Of a DNA stretch of 64,000 bases, positions 18,201 to 25,937 are shown in pieces (the stretch's first letter is position 1; every line of letters starts with the position of its first letter). This stretch comes from Fodinibius halophilus (GTDB lineage: Bacteria > Bacteroidota > Rhodothermia > Balneolales > Balneolaceae), in contig NZ_JAALLS010000005.1 in NCBI RefSeq assembly GCF_011059105.1, forward strand, positions 62,001 to 126,000, read 5' to 3'. The notes beneath the pieces are model-generated. The model was not told the DNA's origin. It searched no databases and saw only the letters and a list, made by a program, of their open reading frames with translations. The position numbers and the translations under genes are program-made.

Positions 18201-18625
18201 CGAAGCAGCAAAACAGAATCCGAAAGCAGCTGAAGAAGATGCAACAAAGTGGCGAGTTGGAATCCGGAGACCGCGTTTTAAGTGAGCTCGAACGGATGTC
18301 GGACCAGATGGAAGATGCTATTAATGATCTGCGGGGAGGCCAACTGGATCAACAACTTATGCAACGGCAGCAAAATATTTTATCACGGATGCTGAGTGCG
18401 GAGAAGGCGGTGCAGGAACGCGGTAAGGAAGATCGTCGCGAGGCTACAACGGCCAAAGAGCAACAACAGTCGAGCTCGCCTGATATTACCCTTGAAGAAC
18501 TGCAACAACGAATTCGCAAAATGCTCAATGACCCGAATCGCACGAAGTTTTCGGAAGACTATCAGCGTCTGATTGAACAATATTTTGAGCTTCTTGAGGA
18601 GCAGGAGAATGGTGTTATAAACTAA
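15245..18625 (+). CDS. DUF4175 family large membrane/coiled-coil protein
   Basis: 1126 residues. Two membrane helices at about 35-85 and a third at about 160-180, then an extracytoplasmic beta-rich region with Ig-like segments (to about 510), then some 600 residues of Gln/Glu/Lys-rich coiled coil (EQERQKIDKKVDDLNKKFEQ, many QQMQQM blocks), with a Gly-rich break near 935-940. DUF4175 proteins are typical of Bacteroidota and often lie near Bat/VWA genes; a BatA-like gene lies 1.4 kb away on the other strand. The function is not known; a structural role in the envelope is an inference. Confidence 0.85.
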   Translation: MKSPSKEPTYQMMQQYLSVLKKHYRQLLRKQRLSVALLFFAVLLLGFFIAGITELFFYLPAPVKITVGLTLLVLASIAVYLLYHRLESPTFKQFYQRFCSTHALPQLSDALDLYHDSENKDRPLQQAAIKQNTEQLNPEEVEAKIKHFLKQHPSYKYYQSGIAGLAGTLLLFITLSTLQPGAVNRMAHVWINYTPPNPYSFTIEPGTTTIEQGESIIPRIIFEDEIPENLSLAFKTDIENDYRKREATQINENQASFAPISLTTSGRYYFNMDGFKSPTHQISVQLRPRLEQLTVHIIPPSYTRLDTSSYSYPFSQIKAYQGSRLALSATTNKAISELEISHSARTDTVLHIDNSSDSLIVRDQWEITQPDTVSFNMADEAGLSNKNKFRFVVNPRRDRSPFVNITAPENNIQMKTAEDILIQYEAGDDFGLTSATLNYELQQAFKKEPEHGSISLGRPSMSKQEQYRWAIPELNPKPRDVITYWIEVTDNDGYNGYKTGRSQKMVISFPSMTEYMDELETEEEKVTESLDDISESFEQMEREYDEFKEKLKKNPETNWEQKKQLQQVEQERQKIDKKVDDLNKKFEQIREEIEKSHAMSPETLKAYDELQKLMKEINNPELQKALEELQKSLGEMSPDEMRKALENYEFNEEIYKQRINRTKELFKTLKLNSDLDKMAKSLEELAKQEKEVSESEQSPAEDLEQQKAIQDDFEQLREQLEQLDKNAPEKTKDRVQKLKETSQQRMEQTKQKLQENIEKLQKQQQAPKSDPKTRQQQQNIQKQMQQMAQQMRSAKQQMSQQRKKVNSRALEYILYSLINLSTNQEELTRETENLPPRSRAFVTKARKEKNISQQFTVLSDSLYKLSSEIPSFSNRINKKKVEIENKLSRAVNTLSERDKSNSIYTQRQSLGGINELSSMIASLLEQLQNQQNGGSGGGMSMQQMIEQMQKMSGQQQKLNQQIQNMINDIQGNRLSKDQTKRLNQLSKQQNRIRKQLKKMQQSGELESGDRVLSELERMSDQMEDAINDLRGGQLDQQLMQRQQNILSRMLSAEKAVQERGKEDRREATTAKEQQQSSSPDITLEELQQRIRKMLNDPNRTKFSEDYQRLIEQYFELLEEQENGVIN

Positions 18626-18672
18626 AAAAGTCCCTCTCTACAAATAAATCTTGTTCTAATAATTAAAACCTT

Positions 18673-18700
18673 ACAGCTGACGGATAAATCCGTCGGCTGT
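18673..18700. terminator. 13-bp hairpin after the DUF4175 gene
   Basis: ACAGCTGACGGAT pairs with ATCCGTCGGCTGT around AA, 47 bases after the stop. There is no T tract, so termination may need Rho, or the hairpin may protect the 3' end. Confidence 0.45.
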
Positions 18701-18760
18701 GGCATCCTGTTCTTATTACCAAAATAATAACATAGATCCCATCACTAGTTACAGCAAAAT

Positions 18761-18791
18761 ATGTTGGCCGATTTGGCAAATCGTCCAACAT
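18761..18791. repeat. 14-bp stem hairpin, intergenic
   Basis: ATGTTGGCCGATTT and AAATCGTCCAACAT pair with one mismatch around GGC. It lies between the convergent DUF4175 and HAD genes and could terminate either. Confidence 0.4.
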
Positions 18792-18905
18792 GCTATCTCT
18801 TTTGGACTTCACTGCCACCTGCTAGGTCTGTCCTCAAAACGAGAAGTAGCAACTACTTTTTTTAGGGGTTTCATCAGGAAAATACCAAAGCATACCCCAT
18901 TTAGT

Positions 18906-19661
18906 TTATACCTCAGCCAATATTTTTCTATTATGCTGGATAATACGTCTATAAGCCATCAACACCGCATCCGTAACAGAGGCATCCAATACTTCGGCTT
19001 TATCTTTGACGATATCTGCAGCATTTTGTGGAGCAAAACCATGGCCAACAACTCCTAGCCCCGGAATATCACCACTACTGTCCCCTATATAGGCCACCTC
19101 TTCGGGCTTTACATCTATAAGCTCACAGAGCCTTGTAATACCTGCTCCTTTATTGTTATTCTTTAAAATAATATTAATTGAAATCTCCGTCTTATGGACT
19201 TCAAACCGAGGGTAATGCTCTTCCACATATTCTTCAAAAAGGGGACACAGCTCATCAATAATTTCCGTATCCAGATGGATAATTCCGGCATCCATTTTTT
19301 TGGTAAACTCTATAACCATATCGGGATATTGAGGAATAATCTCCTGGTCGAGCCAATTTTTTAGATCTCTAATCTGTTTTTCAGCCTCTTCGTCAAAAGA
19401 GCTTAAAAATTCTACCCGGTTGTTTTCCAGCTCATATACCCCACCGCTCTCAAATACGCAGGGCAAGTCTACATGCAACCACTGGGCTACCGCCTCAACA
19501 TACGGCATGGGGCGCCCCGAACATAATGTTAATGGAGGCACAGCCATATCTTGCCTGCTCTGTTCGTTAAGTCGCCGAACCTGAGCAAGCAGATCCCAAT
19601 CCGGGGTCGTAAACGGCTCAGAAATACAGCCATCGATATCAGAAATAAAAAGTTTTATCAT
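18906..19661 (-). CDS. HAD superfamily (IIB/Cof-like) phosphatase
   Basis: 251 residues. Motif I FISDIDGCIS with the nucleophile D8 and acid D10; motif II LTLCSGR; motif III lysine region NNNKGAG; motif IV VAYIGDSSGDIPGL. A large C2-type cap spans about 85-175. This layout matches phosphoglycolate/sucrose/mannosylglycerate phosphatase-like HAD-IIB enzymes acting on a small phosphorylated metabolite in the cytoplasm. The substrate cannot be told. Confidence 0.88.
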   Translation of the reverse strand: MIKLFISDIDGCISEPFTTPDWDLLAQVRRLNEQSRQDMAVPPLTLCSGRPMPYVEAVAQWLHVDLPCVFESGGVYELENNRVEFLSSFDEEAEKQIRDLKNWLDQEIIPQYPDMVIEFTKKMDAGIIHLDTEIIDELCPLFEEYVEEHYPRFEVHKTEISINIILKNNNKGAGITRLCELIDVKPEEVAYIGDSSGDIPGLGVVGHGFAPQNAADIVKDKAEVLDASVTDAVLMAYRRIIQHNRKILAEV

Positions 19662-19702
19662 TATTTATAGTTTCAAAGTGACAAAGTCACATAGTTATAA
19701 GT

Positions 19703-19978
19703 TCAATTCTTATGTTTCAGACTTCTCATAAAACTGCTCAATATTCGCTCAATTTCTTGACTTAATTCGTACAATCTTTCTCTATTTTCTGCATCCCTAT
19801 ATTCCAAATTTTCAGAAATTTGAAGCTGAGTCTACAACTCAAACAACGATCCCATGAAGACCTTTAGAAACCTATTAAATTCATTATTCGAATTTTGGCC
19901 ATAGCCTTCTGCAATATTTGATGGTATCGAAATTGCAGATCAACGAAGCTGAGAAACAAGTTTCTATTTCTCAATATT
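19703..19978 (-). pseudogene. Decayed four-helix-bundle (S23/Avd-like) protein gene
   Basis: One reverse frame reads KLVSQLR*SAISIPSNIAEG and onward through NEFNRFLKVFMGSLFEL*TQ to ERILSSFMRSLKHKN and a TGA at 19703-19705. This is the conserved core of the four-helix-bundle 23S intervening-sequence protein family. At least three in-frame stops break it (a TAG before KLVSQ; TGA where the family has Arg; TAG where Glu is expected), and the N-terminal third is not recognisable. It abuts the end of the BatA-like gene (stop at 19983). An intact relative lies at 24561-24923. Confidence 0.75.
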
Positions 19979-19982
19979 CAAA

Positions 19983-21002
19983 TCACTCCACCACCCGATA
20001 CTTGGGAAAGACCATCCCAATCAGTAAAAAGAGTAGCCCAATACCCGCCAACCACTGGTATTGATTTTTAAAATCGGCATACTCCTGGTTGGCAAATTCT
20101 CCTTGTTGCAGTTCATCCAGGCGGCCCAGAAAAGCATCAATACCAGACCCTCCACTTCGTATTTCATAGAATTCCCCGTTTCCATCTTCTGCAATAGATT
20201 GTAATACCTGTGGCTGTAGCTTCGATGTTACTACTTCGCCAGTCTCGTTGCGTTTATAGCCCAACAACGAACCGGAATCATTATAAAGAGGGATGGTAGT
20301 ACCGGCATCAGTACCAATACCCAAGGTATATACCGACACATTCTGGTCTTGCAATTCCTGTAATGCCCCTTCGTACGATTCGCCGTGGTTTTCACCGTCA
20401 GAGATAATCATCAACACTTTGGCCGCCTTTGTTTTTTTATCCTCTTCAATAGAACCAAAGGCTTCGGAAGCCGTCTGCATAGCCGCACTGAAATTAGTAG
20501 AAGAAGAAGGCATCTGGTCGGTCTCCGCAATATTGAGAAACAGGCGGAGAGCAGAATAGTCTAGCGTCATTGGAGATTGCAAATACGCCTCACCCGTAAA
20601 AACAATGAGTCCAACTCTGTCGCCATCCAGGCGATCGATAAGGCGCGAAATTTCATACTTGGCCTTCTCCAGTCGGCTAGGTTTAACATCTTCGGCATTC
20701 ATGCTCGCAGAGAGGTCCAAAGCAATAAGCAAGTCAACCCCCTGTCGCTTAACCTCGCGCACCTCAGTACCCAGCTTAGGGCCTGCAGCAGCTATCATCA
20801 AGAGAGCTATGCCGCCATAAATACTGGCATTTCGAATTCGTTTACCCAAAGGCCAAAAGCCAGATCGCAACTTTTCAAAAAGGTCAGCTCCAAAATACTT
20901 TTTCCTTTTTTCATCAAGCTGCTTGTTGTACCACCAGCTTGCCGCCAATAGTATGGGAATAATCAATAAAAACCATAAGTAGATGCCGTCCTGCCAAATC
21001 AT
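19983..21002 (-). CDS. batA: BatA-like VWA-domain membrane protein
   Basis: 339 residues. Membrane helices at about 7-24, 60-75 and 315-333 flank a periplasmic von Willebrand A domain with the complete MIDAS DLSAS at 96-100, then STNFSAA and IISDGENHGE. This is the BatA/BatB architecture, an aerotolerance-associated system of Bacteroidota whose partners usually include MoxR ATPase and DUF58 protein; none of these is next to it here. BatA and BatB are hard to separate by eye. It is read away from a repeat-rich 1-kb gap that must hold its promoter. Confidence 0.85.
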   Translation of the reverse strand: MIWQDGIYLWFLLIIPILLAASWWYNKQLDEKRKKYFGADLFEKLRSGFWPLGKRIRNASIYGGIALLMIAAAGPKLGTEVREVKRQGVDLLIALDLSASMNAEDVKPSRLEKAKYEISRLIDRLDGDRVGLIVFTGEAYLQSPMTLDYSALRLFLNIAETDQMPSSSTNFSAAMQTASEAFGSIEEDKKTKAAKVLMIISDGENHGESYEGALQELQDQNVSVYTLGIGTDAGTTIPLYNDSGSLLGYKRNETGEVVTSKLQPQVLQSIAEDGNGEFYEIRSGGSGIDAFLGRLDELQQGEFANQEYADFKNQYQWLAGIGLLFLLIGMVFPKYRVVE

Positions 21003-22014
21003 AGATATCTGTGCTTAGAGATTTTTTATCAGACAGAGAATAATTAACTCGCAAAGATAAACCAAATTGCCCGAAAACTGAACTTTTTTACCTATAGAAT
21101 AACACTGGTCTTGAAAATAGAAATGACACTCGTTATCACGCCATGCCCCGTTCTATGGAGGTTCGCCTTCGGGTAACAAAAAAGAAAAACATTGTTATTG
21201 CCAATCATCCTCCTGCCCCTCCTTCTGTTCCCATTGTCAGCTCTATCACAGCCATTGCCACAAGGGGGATCTTTTCTTGCTCTACCAACGTCTGTCATCG
21301 CGAGCGAAGCGTGGCGATCTCCCTGACATAGCTACTTGATACTTTTAAGGATATCCTTTAGATCCTACGCCATAAGGCTTCGGTGCACTTCGCGAACTAA
21401 GAAAGGGAGACTGCCGCGGCCTTCCGAAAAGCCACCGGAATCCCTCCCCGTAAAACGGGACACGGCGCAGTGACACTGCTTTTTTGGGTTTTTAAATCGG
21501 GGGATTCGGGGTTTAACGATTAACATCCCCCAAGCCCCCTTCAGATTACACCCAGTGCCTTTCATTTGGATAATACCCAAAGGGGGAAATTCTCTTGCTC
21601 ATTTCACGGTTCCCAACCATCCGGCATAACGAATTCTGAGCGAAGAACAGAAGGCGACCAGGACCATTTAGTACCTGTGCTACGAAGCCATACCTACACC
21701 TAAGGGTTTCGGCAGATTACACCTTGGCATAGTAGTACCGGTGTATTCTCTTGGTGCCACCTCTCAACGCAACGGACCATTAGAATTATCCCATTCCGAC
21801 AGCTGTCGGAACGTAACGATTTCAGAATTCTCAGCCGGCGACTTTCACCCCGTTTTGGGGTCGATTAAAAAACGGGAGAATACACAAAAAAATGCACCAC
21901 AAAACGGTAAGAAATGCGTTCCAACGCAGAGCATTGGAACGAGATAGCAGGCAACTAAAAACCGTCAGCGGTTAGCCGGTGGTCCTCCATCATTTGACTT
22001 ACTTTGTAAGTTTG
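21003..22014. repeat. Repeat-rich gene desert, 1012 bp
   Basis: No gene is supported. Modules shared with 8433-9594 include 21293-21322 and 21682-21720. It also holds a perfect 18-bp palindrome TTCCGACAGCTGTCGGAA (21794-21811) and, at 21917-21951, the GCAGAGCATTGGAACGAGAT module seen again at 27845-27870 and 30263-30302. The text around 21400-21600 resembles decayed copies of the same composite. The start of BatA is at 21002, so the first ~100 bases should contain its promoter. Confidence 0.7.
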
Positions 22015-23334
22015 TCACTTACTCTCTCCTTCTACAAGTACCAGTACAATATCCATCAAATTATTGCCCGATGGTCCTGTTTTCAATAGCGTACCCATCT
22101 GCTGGTGAAAATGATACGAATCATTATCCCCAAGATACTCCTCCGGCACTAGTCCATACTCTCGCGCACCAGGTACCGTATTTCCATCCACAATAGCCCC
22201 CGCCGCATCCGTAGGCCCATCAATACCATCCGTCCCCGCCGAAAGCCAACAGATCTCTTGCCGGCCCTCAATTTCCATAGCCCCACGTAACGCCAACTCC
22301 TGGTTCCGTCCGCCCTTCCCATCCCCTTGCACCGTCACCGTACTTTCCCCATAAAACACAAACAGCTTGCTGCCTGCTCCCCCATACCGCCTGACCTCAG
22401 CTGCTACCTGTTTTGCGACCTCCTCTACATCGGCATTAAAAGCCTCATCAGCGATATGCGTTTGTATACCTTCCTCCCCCGCTATTGCCCCGATCTTGTG
22501 AGCAAGACGAGAAGCCGAGCTTATAACATAAGAACTATGCCTTCTTAGAGATGCTCTATTTTGTTTCAACGTTTCCGGTACCTCCCCGGCAATCCCCTTC
22601 AAAATATGATCTTGCACCGGCGGGGGTAAATCTCCCCACAACCCATACCCTCGTACCACCTCATTAGCCTCCTCAAAAGTAGTGGAATCCGGCACGGTCG
22701 GTCCACTTCCAATATTCATTAATTCATCCCCCGGCACATCCGAAACAACGAGATTAATCAAGCGCACCGAATCATCCAGCCTCTTCAAAAGCTGCCCTCC
22801 TTTTATTCGCGAACAATGTTTCCGCACCGTATTAATCTCCCCAATAGTAGCCCCCGACCTATTTAACAGTTCAAAAGTAGTGGTGAGATCATCTATGGAG
22901 ATCCCCTCTGCCGGCAGACACATCAGCGACGAAGTTCCCCCCGAAATAAGCGTTATCAGTATGGCATTTTCGGGCAGCCCTTTCACAAATTCAACAGCTT
23001 GCCTCCCCGCTTGCCAACTCTTGCTGTTTGGGGTAGGATGCGAAGCTTCCAGTACAATATCAGCGCTACATTCAGGTATAGTGCCATGGGCCAGGTAGAT
23101 TACGAAACCTCTATTAATATATTCACCCAACACCTTATTTGCTGCCTTATACATCGGTACGGCCGCCTTCCCTACCGCAAACAGATAGATAGGGCGATTA
23201 CGAATAGCATAACGCTCATCTGCTATTTTCAGCTCTCCATCCCTTAAAACCATGGCCTCTTCTACCGCACGGCCGGGAAAACAGAACTCCAGGCCTTGCA
23301 AAAATAACTCTTTTAGATATACTTTGGGATCCAT
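22015..23334 (-). CDS. Glycerate 2-kinase (MOFRL family)
   Basis: 439 residues, the usual length. Segments typical of the DUF4147-MOFRL glycerate kinases: AVGKAAVPMYKAA, LISGGTSSLMCLPAEGI, the HCSRIKGGQL lysine region, VVSDVPGDELMNIGSGPT, and the C-terminal MOFRL stretch KGGRNQELAL...GTDGIDGPTDAAGAIVD. It phosphorylates D-glycerate to 2-phosphoglycerate, feeding glycolysis from the serine, glyoxylate or glucarate routes. It stands alone between two repeat deserts. Confidence 0.93.
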   Translation of the reverse strand: MDPKVYLKELFLQGLEFCFPGRAVEEAMVLRDGELKIADERYAIRNRPIYLFAVGKAAVPMYKAANKVLGEYINRGFVIYLAHGTIPECSADIVLEASHPTPNSKSWQAGRQAVEFVKGLPENAILITLISGGTSSLMCLPAEGISIDDLTTTFELLNRSGATIGEINTVRKHCSRIKGGQLLKRLDDSVRLINLVVSDVPGDELMNIGSGPTVPDSTTFEEANEVVRGYGLWGDLPPPVQDHILKGIAGEVPETLKQNRASLRRHSSYVISSASRLAHKIGAIAGEEGIQTHIADEAFNADVEEVAKQVAAEVRRYGGAGSKLFVFYGESTVTVQGDGKGGRNQELALRGAMEIEGRQEICWLSAGTDGIDGPTDAAGAIVDGNTVPGAREYGLVPEEYLGDNDSYHFHQQMGTLLKTGPSGNNLMDIVLVLVEGESK

Positions 23335-24002
23335 TTTGAACTATTCCAATCAGCATTATGAGATGTTTCAAATTATAGAAGATTCCCAAGAAGATTGCTA
23401 ATTCTAGCCCAATAAAGAAACCTCTCTCACATACCCCATTCGTAATAACAATTCTAACAGGCCCTGCTCCCAATTCTTTCCTCAGACCCTTCTGCAAGGA
23501 ATTATCATTTCCCCTTTAGATACTACAAGAGCCAAAATATGAAATTCCTCAACTTCCTATTGTTGTACTCGGGGTGATATTGCTTTTAATAGGCTAAAAA
23601 ATTAGGGAGGGACAAAATAGGATCTATTGCAGAGCTCAACTACGCTAAGACATTCGAAGGATATAAAAGTGGCTATCCTCCGCCTCTACCTTAAAACTTC
23701 GAGGCGCATAGCTGCACCTCCTTCGGTTTCCATTATTAGCCCTATCATCGTTAGAGGCGAAAAGAGGACTTTTTCTTGGTCGTTAGATGCTACGCGATCC
23801 GATACGTCAATCGCTCCTGTCCGCCTTCCCCAAGGAGGAGCACATGGAAAAACTTCTGTACAGGAGTTTAGGATGAAAGGTGATTTATCCGATTACTATT
23901 CTTAATAGTCGATTAGAAGTGAGAGATAATTGACCATCAGTTCAAAATTCAACACTCAGCCTTCTACATTGATCTTGGTTTCCAATCACCTAATCCCATC
24001 AA
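23335..24002. repeat. Repeat-rich gap, 668 bp
   Basis: No gene is supported. 23675-23728 matches 8770-8823 at about 50 of 54 bases. Around 23750-23800 further weak similarity to the 8433 and 21003 deserts continues (ACTTTTTCTTG, GATGCTACGCGATCC). The open frames here lack family motifs. Confidence 0.65.
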
Positions 24003-24542
24003 TCAATTCACTTGCGACTCCAAATAATCAAACACCATCTGTACGCCCTCTTCTACAGAAATATTGGTAGTATCGATCTCAAGTTCCGGATTCTCAGGCT
24101 CTTCATAGGGATCACTGATGCCGGTAAAGTTATCGATCTCTCCTTTTCGAGCCTGCTCATAAAGCCCTTTGACGTCACGCTCTTCACAAACTTCTAATGG
24201 AGTTGAAATATGAACTACGGTAAAGTCTTCACACATATCACGGACAAAGTCGCGGGCATCCTGGTAGGGCGAAATAAAAGAGGCAACCACAAAAACGCCG
24301 TGTTTCTGTAGCAAGCTGGCAATAAAACCAACACGCTTCACATGGGCATCCCGCTCCTCTTTTGAAAAACCTGTTTTCGGAAATACCTCTCGCACCGCAT
24401 CGCCATCCAGATGTTCCACTTCATATCCCTGCTCTTTTAGCCGGGCATATACCTCTTCTGATATCGTACTCTTTCCTGATCCCGATAGCCCCGTAAACCA
24501 AAGAACGGTGGGTTTCAGGTTCTTTTCTTGCTCTGCATTCAT
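24003..24542 (-). CDS. cysC: Adenylyl-sulfate kinase
   Basis: 179 residues, normal length. Walker A GLSGSGKST at about 18-26, EHLDGDAVREVF, the FSKEERDAHVKRVGF substrate lid motif, and FISPYQDARDFVRD are diagnostic. It phosphorylates adenosine 5'-phosphosulfate to PAPS with ATP in the cytoplasm. CysQ, which removes PAP, is encoded upstream on the same strand, and two SLC13 permeases precede it, so the region is devoted to sulfate. cysDN and PAPS reductase are not in the window. A four-helix-bundle insert with inverted repeats separates it from cysQ; the left repeat ends six bases before the cysC ATG region. Confidence 0.96.
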   Translation of the reverse strand: MNAEQEKNLKPTVLWFTGLSGSGKSTISEEVYARLKEQGYEVEHLDGDAVREVFPKTGFSKEERDAHVKRVGFIASLLQKHGVFVVASFISPYQDARDFVRDMCEDFTVVHISTPLEVCEERDVKGLYEQARKGEIDNFTGISDPYEEPENPELEIDTTNISVEEGVQMVFDYLESQVN

Positions 24543-24547
24543 AGTTA

Positions 24548-24575
24548 AAAGTGTAAAGTTTTAAGTGTTAAGTTT
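24548..24575. repeat. 28-bp terminal inverted repeat, left copy
   Basis: The sequence starts AAAGTGTAAAGTTTTAAGTG and is the exact reverse complement of 24925-24952. It covers the stop codon of the four-helix-bundle gene and lies just upstream of the cysC start. Confidence 0.9.
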
Positions 24576-24923
24576 CTTATCTATACTCTTAATTAAGCCT
24601 TGCATCATTGAAGAAAGTTCTTTCAATTCTTTGATCATCCGTAAACACAATTCCTTTTCAAGTATTTTTGTTTCCATTCCAATATAAAGCTGTGTTCTAA
24701 GCTCTGCTGCTGATCCTTTAGCAACGTTTAAAAAGTATCTAAATTCCTTATCAGATTGACGTTCTGCCCCTTCTGCAATATTTGAAGGTATTGAAATAGC
24801 TGATCTTAAAACCTGATTTTTAAATGCATAGTCGCTACAGTCAGTCAAGTAATTTGTAAGCTCAACAGACAACCTTGTCGACCTTTTCCAAACTTCTAAA
24901 TCTTCAAATGATTGATAAGCCAT
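24561..24923 (-). CDS. Four-helix-bundle protein (23S rRNA IVS/Avd-like)
   Basis: 120 residues from ATG 24923 (a GTG four codons earlier lies inside the inverted repeat). It reads AYQSFEDLEVWKRSTRLSVE, then LRSAISIPSNIAEGAERQ and FRYFLNVAKGSAAELRTQL, the signature of the four-helix-bundle family first known from 23S rRNA intervening sequences and related to Avd of diversity-generating retroelements. The gene fits between two perfect 28-bp inverted repeats, with its stop codon in one of them. Function unknown; a positively charged pentameric RNA/DNA-binding protein is known for relatives. The insertion between cysQ and cysC suggests a mobile or domesticated unit. Confidence 0.88.
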   Translation of the reverse strand: MAYQSFEDLEVWKRSTRLSVELTNYLTDCSDYAFKNQVLRSAISIPSNIAEGAERQSDKEFRYFLNVAKGSAAELRTQLYIGMETKILEKELCLRMIKELKELSSMMQGLIKSIDKKLNT

Positions 24924-24924
24924 A

Positions 24925-24952
24925 AAACTTAACACTTAAAACTTTACACTTT
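24925..24952. repeat. 28-bp terminal inverted repeat, right copy
   Basis: Exact reverse complement of 24548-24575. It contains the end of cysQ: the last codons SVKF and the TAA stop (24936-24938) are supplied by the repeat, so the insertion event probably rewrote the CysQ C-terminus. Confidence 0.9.
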
Positions 24953-25709
24953 GGTCCTTAAGACCAACTATAAAAGAACCATTCTTCAAATTCTCCTTAT
25001 TGTATGTTAGCGGTGAGGTATGTACGCCTTCTTTAGTTGAATAGCGATATACCGCATCTCCTGCCGCAACATCCCACTCCATTGTAGGCCCCATTCGCGG
25101 GTAGATATCCGCTTCCCCTTCGGCTACCATGCAAAATTTGAGGGAACTCCCGGCGGGAATAGTTTCTACCACATTTAAGCCTTTCTCTTTCAGCTGTTCA
25201 ACAAGCTTTCCGGATCCGTGAGATCGGCTTTGCATTGCTATTAATTCATCACTTGCTTTACTGGCTTTAGAAATGATACGTTCCTGGGCTTTGGATCCCA
25301 CTTGCTTAAAGGCGCCCTTCCCCTTTTCAGCATAGTATAAAGTTTCTTTATCGGGGACATACACCACGCCCAGTACCGGTACACCATCATCTATGAGGGC
25401 GATATTTACAGTAAATTCCCCATTCTTCTTAATAAACTCCTTGGTCCCGTCCAGGGGATCTACAATCCAGAAAGTATTCCACCCTTTTCGCTCTTCATAG
25501 GCAGGCACCCCGGACTCTTCCGATATAATGGGCGTATCGGGATCTAACTCTTTTAGAGCATCAACAATAATATGATGCGAAGCCAGGTCGGCCTTCGTAA
25601 GGGGCGAATCATCATCCTTTCGGCTGATTTCAACATCCTGGGAATCGTTATAAATCTCCAGCGTTGCTTCGCCGGCCTCTTGTGCAATTCCAATAATCTC
25701 TTTCAACAT
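24936..25709 (-). CDS. cysQ: 3'(2'),5'-bisphosphate nucleotidase
   Basis: 257 residues. It has the inositol monophosphatase-fold metal site: IISEESG, then WIVDPLDGTKEFIKKNGEFTVN, and the C-terminal MEWDVAAGDA. The KNGEFTVNIALI segment fits CysQ rather than inositol phosphatases. It hydrolyses PAP to AMP during sulfate assimilation and so protects the cell from PAP accumulation. It lies upstream of cysC on the same strand, now split from it by the four-helix-bundle insert whose repeat forms its last five codons including the stop. Confidence 0.95.
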   Translation of the reverse strand: MLKEIIGIAQEAGEATLEIYNDSQDVEISRKDDDSPLTKADLASHHIIVDALKELDPDTPIISEESGVPAYEERKGWNTFWIVDPLDGTKEFIKKNGEFTVNIALIDDGVPVLGVVYVPDKETLYYAEKGKGAFKQVGSKAQERIISKASKASDELIAMQSRSHGSGKLVEQLKEKGLNVVETIPAGSSLKFCMVAEGEADIYPRMGPTMEWDVAAGDAVYRYSTKEGVHTSPLTYNKENLKNGSFIVGLKDQSVKF

Positions 25710-25937
25710 ATTACTTCTATAATTTTTTATTTATGATATTCGTGACCTTTGTAAGATTACTTCTATAAAACAAAATCCTGAGCCGAATTCAGGATGACAC
25801 CTGCACTATCCAAAGTTAACTGTTTTCTAAAAATTGTAACCCTTTCTAGCTACACCGTGGCGGGAGTGCAACTCCCTCGGAGCTAAAAGATGCATTTCGG
25901 TTCTTCGCTCCCCCGTCCTCGGTCGGCCGTCCTGCTA

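Noticed and set aside
21741-21947. Forward open frame in the repeat desert
   Set aside because: It spans a perfect 18-bp palindrome and a dispersed repeat; its translation has no family features.
24561-24923. Diversity-generating retroelement
   Set aside because: The protein is related to Avd, but I see no reverse transcriptase, template repeat or variable repeat in the window.
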